Assembly: GCA_035295665.1 (NCBI GenBank)
Contig: DATGIQ010000684.1
Span: 1-46,431 of the forward strand
Reading direction: 5' to 3'
Origin: DATGIQ01 sp035295665
GTDB taxonomy: Bacteria; Planctomycetota; Planctomycetia; Gemmatales; Gemmataceae
DNA length: 46,431 nt
The notes under the pieces are model-generated. The model ran no database searches. It saw nothing but the letters and a program-made list of their open reading frames with translations, and was not told the DNA's origin. Shown here one piece after another: positions 34,879 to 45,300 of the stretch; positions within the stretch are counted from its first letter, which is position 1, and each line of letters opens with the position of its first letter. Position numbers and translations under genes: made by a program.

Positions 34879-37800
34879 TCAGGTAGCCGCCGTCCCATTC
34901 GCCCCCGAAGCCGGTGCCGGCTGCTGAAAGCGAATCAGGACCCAGCGCACCCAGTAGATCATCCGGGCCACCACCCACAGGAACACGAACAACCCCGTAA
35001 CCAGGGACCCGCCACGGGCCAGCCAGACCAGGCCGCCCAGCATCAGGAATTGTTCTGGCCACAGCGCCCATAGCCACGCCAGCACGCGCGGACAGGAAGG
35101 CAGAAGCCAGGCTACCAAGAGCAGAAGGAGAACGAGGCCCGAGTAGCCAAAGGCTTGCCGCGTCTGTTCCGTTGCGACCCCACCCAGGCGCAAATGCGGT
35201 TCGGAGCTGTCCGCGTGGACTTGCCAAAACGTGGGCGTGCCGGGCACTGCCGATGCGTAGAAGTCGTCGGCTCCTTGGAGGTGATTGGATTCCGCTCCAT
35301 CCGAAGTTCGGTCGGTCCGATGGCCCGAAGCTACTTGGGTCTCGGCTTGGGTACGGATCCGTTCGAAGTGATACGTGTGGGAAAGCTGCCGGTTCTCTGC
35401 CTGGAGCTTCCGCAGCCGGGCCGCCAAACTCGCACCGTCGACGCCAGTTCGGTCCCATCGGCCAGGAAAGGCCAGCTCGAATTCGGCGTCTCGACACTGC
35501 CGGTAGAAATGCACCTGCGCGGTCAAGAGCTGGCGCCCTCCCCCTTCCTCTGCTTTGCCGGCTAAATGTTTGGCCAGGACTTCCGTCGCTTGCAATTGAG
35601 CGGCCGCGCTCCGTAGCGCGCGCTCGGCCGCGTTGCTTGGATCCGTGTTCCCTCCGACATCGACGAGGCGGTAACCGGGAGGAATGTGCACCGTCCAGAA
35701 GGTCGGTTGCCGGATCGCGCCGGGTGGGGGAAGGACATTCTCCAAATGGGGCTCTTCCAGTCGGAGCAGGTCGAGTCGTTCGCTGTCCGCTGAAGAAGTC
35801 CAGCAAAGGCGGAGAATTCCCAAACGGCTGCCCCCGGTCAGGGGTAGCCAAAACCGCTCGGCCCCGGCTTTCAAGGGCGCGATCTCCTCGCCGTCCAGCG
35901 TGGCCGTCAGCAAGGTGCCACCTGCCGGCAGCAAAATGCCCAGGTGCGTGCCAGATTCCTGGTAGAGCCAATAGGTCGATTCGTGCAGCCAGCGGCGGCC
36001 GTCGCGAAGCACCGCCGCCTGCTCGTTCAGGAAAAGCTGGGCCGCCTTGGATTCCACCAGGGGCAGGTCCGATTGCAAGTGGAGCTTCCAGTCCGCGGCA
36101 TCGATCTTCCAAACCGGGTTGGCAAGATTGCGAAGGCGGTCGGTCGCAGCCGGCCATCGGCCCAGGGCCTGATCCGCGCCGCTGACGGTGACCAGGCCGT
36201 GTTGCTCCTCGGGCCGCAGTCCTTGACCGATGATTGCCAGCCAGCGCTCCGAGGAAGTTGCTTCTTCCACGCTCACATCCGGCATGATCACCAGACCATT
36301 GTTGTCCGGGGTCAGGATTCCAGTGATTTGGCAAGCCAAGCGTCCGGTCCAGGCGAACGGCAGCTCGAGGACCCAAGTCCGAGCGAGGGGATCTCCCCGA
36401 AGCTCACGGTGACGGATGTTTGGCGGAACATCCAGCCGCACCCCTTGGCCCTTCCAGCCGTGCAAATGGATCGTCACCGTGCGCGATTTGCGTGGGCCGA
36501 TTTCGTAATCGAGCATGGCCTGAAAGACAATCTGGCGGTCCCGGACTTCGATCAGGCTCAACGTCCGCACATCCGCCGCGGCGGTGAGCGGATGAAGCCG
36601 AAAGACGCCGGCATAACTAGGTTGGCGGGACAAGAATCCTTGCTCGCGATCGGAGTGACCGGACTCGGGGAGCGGTCCGAGATTACGCAGATGCTCGGCA
36701 TGCACGGCCCAGCCTTTCTCGGCAAGAATGCGCAAGAAAGTCGTCTGTGGCGTCGCACCCACCACTGCAAGGCACGGTAGCTCAAATGCCGCTCGTGGCT
36801 GGTTCACCGGTCTCGGTAGCGATCCCGTCCATTCGAGTGTTGTCTCGGCAAGCGCACGCTGGAGCCAGATCTGGAGTCGACTACCCGACCGAGACCAGCT
36901 CCGCACTTCCGTGCCGCGCACATCCGTGACGAGCACGGGGGTGGGGACTTCCCACTCCACCAGAGTCAGATCCTTTTGGGCTGCTGTCAGTATCGCCCGG
37001 ACGTGCAGGTTCGCTTGCTCCGGACTCAGGTACCAAGTCAAGTCTTGAACGCATTCGCATCCGGAACCCAGGGGATGCAGGTCCAGCCGCAAGTAGGGCT
37101 CGCTGCCGGCAGCACGCTGAAAATGGTAGGCGCGCGCCGGCGGGCCAGGATACTCCGTTCCTGCTGGCTGCCACTGACTCTCGAACACGGCAGGCTCAAT
37201 TCCCAGAACACCGCGTGAATCCGCAACCGAATCTTGCAATCCTACCACCCGATAGGCCAAAAATCCGTCGCGGAAGGAAACGCCTTCGGGAGTCGGCAGC
37301 GATAGCGCAGCGGTTTGCGCTGGCGGCCGGCGCGGCACCAGTTCAAGCAACACCTGTACCGTGTTCGTCACCGGGCCTTGGAAAGCCAGGCGGAGTCGGC
37401 GCTGGCCGGCGCTGCCGAAAAGGGTCCAATCCTGTAGCCGGGGGCCGACGCCCGCGGTGCTGGTCGAAACGGTTTCTACCTGACGCACTTCCAGGCTGTC
37501 GGGCAACCGAGCGGTTAGCTCGGTGATCGCTCCCCGTGTGATCACGTAATCGAGGAGCGCCACGAGCCGGCTGCCGGCTGGCCGCAAGTCCCAGTAATAC
37601 GCTTCCTTCACTTGTACCGCTGGCGCTGGAGCTGGCTCGGGTTCTTGCCGCCAGTGGACAACCAAGCTGCTGATGCGACCGAGGTCCGCGTCCAGGCGGA
37701 TCCCTTTGGGATCCAGATGGACTTGCTGGGCTCCACGAGCCGAACTGGCCTGGAGGTAGTGGGCGCCCGGCGGCGCCCACAACGTCAATTGACTCTGAGC

Positions 37801-40800
37801 CAGCTCCGGGATCGTGACGCGCAGATCCTGGTCCTCGGCCACGCCGATGCGGACGGCGAACCGTGTCCGCACCCTGTGCACGCCGCGCCCCTGAACCTTC
37901 AGGGAATATCCCGTTTGGGGGGGCGGTAACGCGGCTGGATAGGCTTCGTTGCCGTCCAGGAGAACTTCGCGAAGCTCCACGCCGCCCAAGGGGAGGGAGA
38001 GTACGGTTGGTTGGTCGGTGAACGAGCGGGCTTGAAACTCCGCTTCGAAGTCGGCAACGCCGTTTTCGACCGTTGCATGGTACTTGGCACTGAGCAGGAG
38101 CACGCCGCGAAGCCCGGCCGCTCCCCGGGATGCCAGCGATTCCAACTGCGTGAGCAGCTCCGGCGGGACGAGCGCGTTGAGCTTCTCCGGTGCGTTCGGT
38201 GGTCCGGGCACAAGCCAGACCGTGTAGGGTCCAGGAGCCGCCGCTTGTCCCGGCAAAGCCATTGTCAGCGCGATCGCTAATCCGACGGCGGCGGTACTGC
38301 CCGGCAGGTGGGCTGGCTTTCGGATGCGCAGCCCGGACACGAGATACCAAACCGCTACCCAGGCAATCCCGGTGCAAAGGGGCAGCCAAAAGACGGTGCG
38401 GATTGCCGTTGGCAGCCAGAGCAAACCCAGCACACTGCCCGTTAACCAAACCAGATTGAAATGATAGCGCAGCCGTCCCGCACGACGGCCAATCCACGAT
38501 CCTGCCAGGAGCAAAAGGCCAGCCAGGGAATACGATACCCCCCAAAGGCCTTCCGGTCTCAGAAGGACAAGCGTTTCGTTCCCCGTCGCGCCGGGGATTG
38601 GCTCCCATTCAGTCCACGATTCCGGGTGGGGCAGGGAGAGCGAAGAGACGGCAGGGACTGATGCCGGCGTTCCGTTTCCCATTTCTGGGCGGCGGGGGGT
38701 GGCAGGTTCGGCATGGTCTTCGCGAAGCCATTGCGTAGCGCTCTGAAAACGACCCGAAAGATCCTGGCCGTGGGCGATTGCTTCGGCGATGGCCGGCTCG
38801 ACCGAGCTGAACATCCAATGGGTCCGACCGCCCGGACTCCGCCAGGCAGCCCATTGCCGTTGCGTGGTCAGCAACGGCCCCGGCGTGCAAGGAACGCAGA
38901 CCAGGCCGAGGCCCTCCAAGGAACGCAGCAACGGTTCGCCCTCGGAGGCCGTGGCGTGGATGATCCGGCTCGACACGTTGGCATGAATGGGTGTCGTCGG
39001 CCGAAGGCCGGCTTCGTGCAGGGCGGTGGCATCGACAACCAGGATTTGTTTCCCTTTCCACAGGTCGTAGGTGAGATCGTACAGCGCGTCACCCAGCGCC
39101 GTGTCTTTGTTCTGCCGTTGTCGTTCGTGGAGGTAAGTGTCGGCATCGGCGAGCAGCCGGTCTTGACGCTGCCTCCATGCTTCGGAGGAGAGGGCCGTCG
39201 AGGAAGCCGTGCGCAATGACAAGTGGAGCACCTTCCCTGCCCCTTCCGGGAATTCTCGGTCGGGGCCAGGGTGGCGCAGCAACAAGACGCTGCTGAGTGG
39301 CAAGAGGCCCGGCGGCAGACACCACGTCTTGCGGAAGGCGAGGGGAGTAACGGGGAGAACGGGCACCGGGACACACACGGCCGTCCAGAAGGACCCTGCC
39401 CGATACTCCAAAGCGTAAACCACTTCAAACGACTGAGTCGCTGCCTCGCCGGCAACCGGCAGCTCCACGACGGGGCCCTCTTCCGCCGACTCATGGAGCA
39501 CCGGGTTGGCGACCCATCGGCCGTCGGCCTTGATCGCCAAGAGCTGGGCACCGGCCGGCAGACGCAGCGGCAAATTGCGTTGCTTCCAGCTCTGCAGTTG
39601 CAGGGAATAATAATTCAGGAGTCGGCCCCCAGGCTCGACATAGGTCCTCAGGTTCGCCTGTTCAATCACGGCCGATGTGGGACGATGATCCGGTGCCGCA
39701 ATGCCGCTATGCACCACCAGGGAAGCCGGCAGGCGGTTATACCGAAACATCCGCCACGGTGTCGAAGTCCCTGTGCTGCTCGCCGCAGCGACTTCTCCTA
39801 GCCCGACCGTCTCGATTCGCGCCACTCCCGTTCCTGCCAAATAGAGCTGCACTTCCCCGTCCATCGGCTCGGCGGATAGGACGCTCAAGAGCGGGACTTC
39901 CCAACGCCTGGCTTCCGGCTGCTCGTGGATGGCTGCGAAGCCGGCGGCAGCCAGAGCGAGCGAATCGAGCGCGGTGCTTCCGGCCAGCACGCTCGTACTC
40001 AATTCAGGGACAACCAAGGATTGCTTGGCGGCCAGATCGAATGTCGCTTCCAAAAGGAGGGGTTCTCGCAGCGGTTGATCCAGGGTCAGCCGCCACCATG
40101 TGGGTCCATTGATCACCGGGTGGAGAAGAGCGGTGGCAGCGAGCGGTGTACCAGCGCCGAGAGGGAGCAACCAGGGGACAATCTCCGCGTTCGTGAGCCG
40201 CTGCACGGCTTTGACCGCATTCCGGCCCCCTTCGCTCCGCCAATTCCAGGGCCCTGCGATCGGAGCGGACACCAGCAGATCGATGGTGTCCGGGCTCCCC
40301 ACCTCCGGCTGGAGGAGCAACCGGGTGAGCACGGCCGCACGGCCGGAGGCAAGGACGATCTCACTGGTACAATGGGCCCGGACCCGCGGCGAACGAGACC
40401 GGAGCTCCACGGTGCCGGTCACCGGCTGCTTTCCGAATAGATACAGAGCATCGGGCGGGTGCGCTCCCCAAGGAGGTTGCCGGAGAAACGCGGAAAGGGA
40501 CTCGAGCAGTTCCGATTGCGGGTCCTCCGGGTCATCGTTGGCTGATCCATGATCGGCGGGTACTGGCCGCGCGGCGGTGCGAACCGTGGATTCATAAAGG
40601 GGGTCAATACGGATGGCAAGGGCGCCGGCGGAAGGACGGGCTCTTTGCGGGAGAACCTGGGGAAAAGGGATAGAGAAAGCTGCCGGCTTCGCCTTGTTCT
40701 CGCGTGAAAAGATTGGCCAGCTATTCGCAGGGCGGAGATGCAGCGTCAACCGCAACGTGCCTGGCGATTCAAGGGCGCGCTGCAACTCAACGATCAGAAC

Positions 40801-42315
40801 CGTTTGGCCGCGCTCGCCGGATAAGGGGGTCGAATTCCACAGGAGTTCCTTGGGATGGAGATCCACATGGTCGAGGTACCAGTTCGCCGGCAACACAATC
40901 GGCAAGCGGAACAACCGGCCACGCACGATTTCATAATCAATCTGCACCGTCAGGGCGGCCGAGTCAGCGCCGATGTGCCACCAGAGCAGTTCGTGGACCC
41001 GATACTCCGGTTCTTGGATCCGAATCTGAGCATTGGGACGAGCCATCGTCGCCCCAGTGCTCAATCCCGACTGCAAGGTGAGCGTTTGCCCACCGGTGGG
41101 CTCGGACGCAGCCGTGAGGAGCTTGTAGCCGCCGGGCTGCCAATCTTCGAGCCGAACGTCTGGAGCCAGCTGAAGGAGGAGGGTTTCCCCTTGAAACACT
41201 CCACCCTTTAGTCGCAGCGCCGGGCTCGTCCAGCGGTCGGTGGGGGCCACGGCCGCCACACAGTGAACGCGCAGGGAAAGATTCCCTTCCAGCGCTTCAT
41301 GCAGCAGGATCCGCAACCGGAAAGGTGCCCCGGGTGTTGGACCGCGGCGGACCTCCCAGGTTTCGATCTCCGCATTACCGATGCTGACGGCCGTGGGTTG
41401 GAGAATCGGATCCCCTTCGCACACGAGCTCGCTTACGCCGCTGTGCAAGATATCCAAGTTGAATTCGTAGTCTGCTTCCAACAGGTCCACCGCTAACCGC
41501 TGCTTGGTCCGGAGGCGGGCGAGCACGAGGGGAGGCGAATCCCCCGCCGAGGAGACGCGACGGACCAGCAAATCAATCGGAGCAACCCCGCCGCACAGCA
41601 GCCGCCAGGTCCGCTGGTCTGGAGAAGAGGCGGGGTGAGGACCGGACAGCAGGCATGTGTCGCCCACCACGGTAGCGGTGCGATCAGCGGGAAGCTCCAG
41701 TTCGAAGGACGTCAGGACGCAACTCGGCACCTTCAGCTCGAAGCGCAAGCCGGCCGGCCCCGGATCGCCCCGGGCGGACCAGGTCACGGATACCTGATGC
41801 ATGCCGCACTGTTCCACCAACAGACCCAGCGACTTCCCGTCCAAATCGCCCACGATGGCATCGGTGCGATCGAGCCGCACCTGTCGCAAAGCGAGGTTGA
41901 GCGGCTGAAGCGGCAAGATGCCGGCGACCGCCCCCGAATGGACGATCGTCCATTGGCCCATCCCGACCAATGCCGTATCGATCAGGTTGGCACGATAACG
42001 TGCCTCAACCAACTGGGGCGGATGCTGGATTGCCTCGCCGGCGCGCGCAGCCGCGGCCACGTGGGCTTCGAAGTCGTCGCGCGCGATCTGGACCAAGGTG
42101 CCCTGGCGCGCACGCTGCAATTCCATCGGCAAACGTTCTGGGGAAATCAGCAGACGTCGTATCGGCAGGGGGTCACCGGACGGCGTGCCTGGCGCGGTCG
42201 GGCTGGGCTGCATTCCCAGCAGGCTGCCGAGTGCCGCGCTGCACAGCACGACTGCCAGCAGGACGAGTCTTGCAGGCCGATGGTGAAGCCGAACGGATGC
42301 GGTTCGCATGCTCAC
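34879..42315 (-). CDS. Giant envelope protein of two fused modules (2478 residues)
   Basis: Start GTG 42315 overlaps the upstream stop as GTGA; ATG 42309 is an alternative two codons later. Residues 1-40 hold a signal peptide (ARLVLLAVVLCSAALGSLLG). Module 1 (to about 1330) is beta-rich, with the block LLWWHIGADSAALTVQIDYE, and ends in several membrane segments (about 1235-1320, YSLAGLLLLAGSWIGRR, FWLPLCTGIAWVAVWYLV). A second signal-like stretch follows (RIRKP, then VGLAIALTMALPGQAAA, about 38220-38325). Module 2 resembles module 1 (AYYWDLRPAGSRLVALLDYV against LLWWH...IDYE) and ends in C-terminal membrane segments. I know no function; a role in the cell envelope is inferred from size, export signal and membrane segments. 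Confidence 0.8.
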   Translation of the reverse strand: MSMRTASVRLHHRPARLVLLAVVLCSAALGSLLGMQPSPTAPGTPSGDPLPIRRLLISPERLPMELQRARQGTLVQIARDDFEAHVAAAARAGEAIQHPPQLVEARYRANLIDTALVGMGQWTIVHSGAVAGILPLQPLNLALRQVRLDRTDAIVGDLDGKSLGLLVEQCGMHQVSVTWSARGDPGPAGLRFELKVPSCVLTSFELELPADRTATVVGDTCLLSGPHPASSPDQRTWRLLCGGVAPIDLLVRRVSSAGDSPPLVLARLRTKQRLAVDLLEADYEFNLDILHSGVSELVCEGDPILQPTAVSIGNAEIETWEVRRGPTPGAPFRLRILLHEALEGNLSLRVHCVAAVAPTDRWTSPALRLKGGVFQGETLLLQLAPDVRLEDWQPGGYKLLTAASEPTGGQTLTLQSGLSTGATMARPNAQIRIQEPEYRVHELLWWHIGADSAALTVQIDYEIVRGRLFRLPIVLPANWYLDHVDLHPKELLWNSTPLSGERGQTVLIVELQRALESPGTLRLTLHLRPANSWPIFSRENKAKPAAFSIPFPQVLPQRARPSAGALAIRIDPLYESTVRTAARPVPADHGSANDDPEDPQSELLESLSAFLRQPPWGAHPPDALYLFGKQPVTGTVELRSRSPRVRAHCTSEIVLASGRAAVLTRLLLQPEVGSPDTIDLLVSAPIAGPWNWRSEGGRNAVKAVQRLTNAEIVPWLLPLGAGTPLAATALLHPVINGPTWWRLTLDQPLREPLLLEATFDLAAKQSLVVPELSTSVLAGSTALDSLALAAAGFAAIHEQPEARRWEVPLLSVLSAEPMDGEVQLYLAGTGVARIETVGLGEVAAASSTGTSTPWRMFRYNRLPASLVVHSGIAAPDHRPTSAVIEQANLRTYVEPGGRLLNYYSLQLQSWKQRNLPLRLPAGAQLLAIKADGRWVANPVLHESAEEGPVVELPVAGEAATQSFEVVYALEYRAGSFWTAVCVPVPVLPVTPLAFRKTWCLPPGLLPLSSVLLLRHPGPDREFPEGAGKVLHLSLRTASSTALSSEAWRQRQDRLLADADTYLHERQRQNKDTALGDALYDLTYDLWKGKQILVVDATALHEAGLRPTTPIHANVSSRIIHATASEGEPLLRSLEGLGLVCVPCTPGPLLTTQRQWAAWRSPGGRTHWMFSSVEPAIAEAIAHGQDLSGRFQSATQWLREDHAEPATPRRPEMGNGTPASVPAVSSLSLPHPESWTEWEPIPGATGNETLVLLRPEGLWGVSYSLAGLLLLAGSWIGRRAGRLRYHFNLVWLTGSVLGLLWLPTAIRTVFWLPLCTGIAWVAVWYLVSGLRIRKPAHLPGSTAAVGLAIALTMALPGQAAAPGPYTVWLVPGPPNAPEKLNALVPPELLTQLESLASRGAAGLRGVLLLSAKYHATVENGVADFEAEFQARSFTDQPTVLSLPLGGVELREVLLDGNEAYPAALPPPQTGYSLKVQGRGVHRVRTRFAVRIGVAEDQDLRVTIPELAQSQLTLWAPPGAHYLQASSARGAQQVHLDPKGIRLDADLGRISSLVVHWRQEPEPAPAPAVQVKEAYYWDLRPAGSRLVALLDYVITRGAITELTARLPDSLEVRQVETVSTSTAGVGPRLQDWTLFGSAGQRRLRLAFQGPVTNTVQVLLELVPRRPPAQTAALSLPTPEGVSFRDGFLAYRVVGLQDSVADSRGVLGIEPAVFESQWQPAGTEYPGPPARAYHFQRAAGSEPYLRLDLHPLGSGCECVQDLTWYLSPEQANLHVRAILTAAQKDLTLVEWEVPTPVLVTDVRGTEVRSWSRSGSRLQIWLQRALAETTLEWTGSLPRPVNQPRAAFELPCLAVVGATPQTTFLRILAEKGWAVHAEHLRNLGPLPESGHSDREQGFLSRQPSYAGVFRLHPLTAAADVRTLSLIEVRDRQIVFQAMLDYEIGPRKSRTVTIHLHGWKGQGVRLDVPPNIRHRELRGDPLARTWVLELPFAWTGRLACQITGILTPDNNGLVIMPDVSVEEATSSERWLAIIGQGLRPEEQHGLVTVSGADQALGRWPAATDRLRNLANPVWKIDAADWKLHLQSDLPLVESKAAQLFLNEQAAVLRDGRRWLHESTYWLYQESGTHLGILLPAGGTLLTATLDGEEIAPLKAGAERFWLPLTGGSRLGILRLCWTSSADSERLDLLRLEEPHLENVLPPPGAIRQPTFWTVHIPPGYRLVDVGGNTDPSNAAERALRSAAAQLQATEVLAKHLAGKAEEGGGRQLLTAQVHFYRQCRDAEFELAFPGRWDRTGVDGASLAARLRKLQAENRQLSHTYHFERIRTQAETQVASGHRTDRTSDGAESNHLQGADDFYASAVPGTPTFWQVHADSSEPHLRLGGVATEQTRQAFGYSGLVLLLLLVAWLLPSCPRVLAWLWALWPEQFLMLGGLVWLARGGSLVTGLFVFLWVVARMIYWVRWVLIRFQQPAPASGANGTAAT

Positions 42316-45300
42316 TGCCCACTGCTCCTCGGCACGATTGAGCTGGGACGCTTGGGCGGTTCATCGATCGTGGACGGATCGCGCGGCCGAGGGCTGGGGA
42401 CGATCGAGGATCCTGTCTTGAGGCGGCTGAAGCCGGGCATCAAGACGACTTGCCGACGGTATCGTTCGTGCAGCATCCATTGCGCCACCACGGCCAGGAG
42501 CAATACCAGCACTCCAGGCTCGCAGCCGTAGAAGATGGCCGGCAATGTCGACGGAGCAGCCATGCCGATCGCGGCCAGGGTCAGGGCGGTCACAGCCAGG
42601 GCAGACCAGAACAGGACGCGCGAAAGCGGAGCCAGCCATAGGCCCAATCCCAGGACAAGGACTGTAAACGAACAGATCAACAACCACAGACGTTGAGGAA
42701 CCTGCACCAGCGTCAGCGATGCTAACGTGGATTGCCAGCCGACCAGGCTCGGTTCATCCTCTGCTGCCGTGGATAGCGTGGTGGTCCCCCCAAGCCACTG
42801 TTCCAACTCGGAGCGATTCCAAGCTGGCCGAGGTGCCAAGAGCCAGCCCCACCAACCCCAGTGTTGTTCGACATCCGGACCGTCACGCCCGGAAAGGGCG
42901 AGCCAGCCGGCCGGCACACTGATTTGCCAGCGGGCACGACCCAGGAGAATGGCCTGCTTGAGCACAGGGGGTTGCAAAGTCAGGGAAAACGGTCCCTGCC
43001 GTTCGATCCGGCCCCCGTCGGCTTGGTAGCTCACATCCAGCAGGACCGGCCCGTGGTAAAGGTCCGGCTCCACGGACAGCCGCAGCCGTCTTCCGATCTC
43101 CGTTTCCTTCCCGCTGTCGTCCACGAAGTGGAGGGGAACTCTTTTGCCATCCAGCCGAACTTCCAGGTCGGACCGAGACAGGAGGACCGGCAACTCGATG
43201 TCCAGGTGGCGCGCACTCAGCCTGCTCAGCAAAAAGCGTGCGCGGTAGGCCTGCACTCCTTCCTCCCGGATGCTGGCTTCCACAAGGATGCGTTCGACCA
43301 CGGCTGCGGAGAGATGAGCCGCGGCCGGTTCGGTCAGGCGGAGCAGCAGTTTGGCATCGTGGCTGCCGCCCAGTACGAGCATCGGCAGGCTCGCTTGCTC
43401 CGGAACGATCTCGGTGGCCAGCTCGGTCCACGGTCCACCGGCTAAAACTGGCTGCACATCCGGATCGCACCAGATCCGGACGCGCGTTTCACCCCGCGTT
43501 GCCTGCAACGGCTTGACGAGCGGAACAGTGAAGACGCTGGCGGGGTGGGGAATTCTAGACGCTTTTGTGCGACCCGTGCTGGCGCTCGGGCTGGCTGACT
43601 CTGGGAACTGCTCGCCGTTGAGAGGGAAGGTGTATTCCAGGGTCAACGTGTGCACCTTGCTGGTCGAAGCTGGGATCGTGACTGCCCATGTGCCGGGCGA
43701 CCGAGATTCTTCCGCATCCCGTTGGCCGCCTTCCAGGATCTTGACGTGGGATTGCACTTCGGCCGGCACCGCAAGAAGCAATCGGCCTGGGGGGGACGAC
43801 CCGAGCTGATAACGCAAGTGTTCGCGGACCCGGGCTTGATGTCCGATGAAGATCAGATCAACGATCGTTTCCACCGGCAGCTCCGGCCGATGGGAGCGCC
43901 ACGCCAAATCGAGGCGTGGAGGCGTCCGTTCTCCTTGCCAGCTATATTCACGGTTTGCCAACCGGGCGGAAGGCATCGCCGTGGAGAGGGCATCGCCCAT
44001 ATTGCCCGGCGAGCTTCGAAATGAGCGCGTCACAAACTCCAACCCGTCGGGCAACGTCGCGTTCACCTGGCAGCCCCGGTCCAGGACGGGCAGCGAGGGA
44101 GCATCGTTCACGGCCCCGTGGTCGACGCTCCAATTCAGAGGCCGCACCAGTTCCAGGGACGCCTCACGCCGGCCTTCACGCACGGGATACGAACCGGGGA
44201 GCGTCAGGGCAAATGCTCGGTTTTGCTTCTGGGCCAGTTTGATCTGGGCAACCTGTTTGGTGCGATCGACGACGACGTCCTCGACAATTTCTGCCGGGGT
44301 AGCGCCCACCGCCTTGTCGTATTCGTAGTCGGCCGGCAGTGTGACTTCGAGTTGGTCCACGCCGGTGCGGATGGGGGTCAGTTCTATCCGTGTCGTCGCC
44401 CGCCAGTGAGCGGCTCCTTGGGCATCGGCTTCCAGGTGCAAATTCTGCGTGACGTGGGTCTCGACAGCTCCCTTGACCGATTCGAGTTGAAGCGTAAGCA
44501 GCGGCGGGGCGAACTGCGCCGGCTGCGCCGAACCCGGCATGTTCCAGTAGTCGAAGACGGCTCGGACATTTTGGCCACGCTGGTCCTCGCTGACCTCCTT
44601 CCGCCTCACTTCACCGGCGGCTTGCGGCCGCAGCCGCAACGCATCGGGCGCGTGGATTTCAATCTCCCCCTTCTGGGTGAGAGCGCCCACCACGGCAAAC
44701 GGTCCAACGGCCAGGGAACTGGCCGGTCGGGGTTGGCGAATGTGCAGCACAAGGTGAAGGGGCTCTGCGCTCGGTTCATTCAAGCGGATTGTCAGGATCG
44801 GATTGTGCTTGTCGTTCGGATGGTCCATGCCCTGGATCCGCGGCTCCTCCTGCGGCGGCGTTTTGACTTCCAGGTGAGCGTCGTCCGGGAGGACCGGCAA
44901 TCGGAGCTGCCACTCGGCCGCTTCTCCCTTCAGAACCTGGAGATTGAACTCCGCGTCCGTGAAGACATGGGTTTCGCTAATGCGGACGACGATCCGGCCA
45001 TCCACAGCCCGGACCGGCGGTCCTTTTGCGGGCTTGGCCGCCGGGCCTTTCCAGGCGACGCTCAAATGCCGCGTCGGCACGATCGGCACTCCTTCCAGCC
45101 GGCTGCGCTGGGCTTCGATCCGTGTCGTTCGGACGGCCCGGCCGCCCACCCGCACTTCCGTAACTGTGGCCGGCAGATCGAGCTGGTCCAGCGTCGTGAT
45201 GGCTGCGCGGGGAAGATCGAGCTCGAAGCCTCCCTTGCGGGGCTGGAGCGGCACTTGAAGATCGACGATAGTCTGGTGCAGCCCGGGTGTATCCACCTGG

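Noticed and set aside
34829..36376. Minus-strand frame of 515 codons
   Set aside because: It is a shadow of the 2478-residue gene in another frame and is Arg/Pro-rich throughout.
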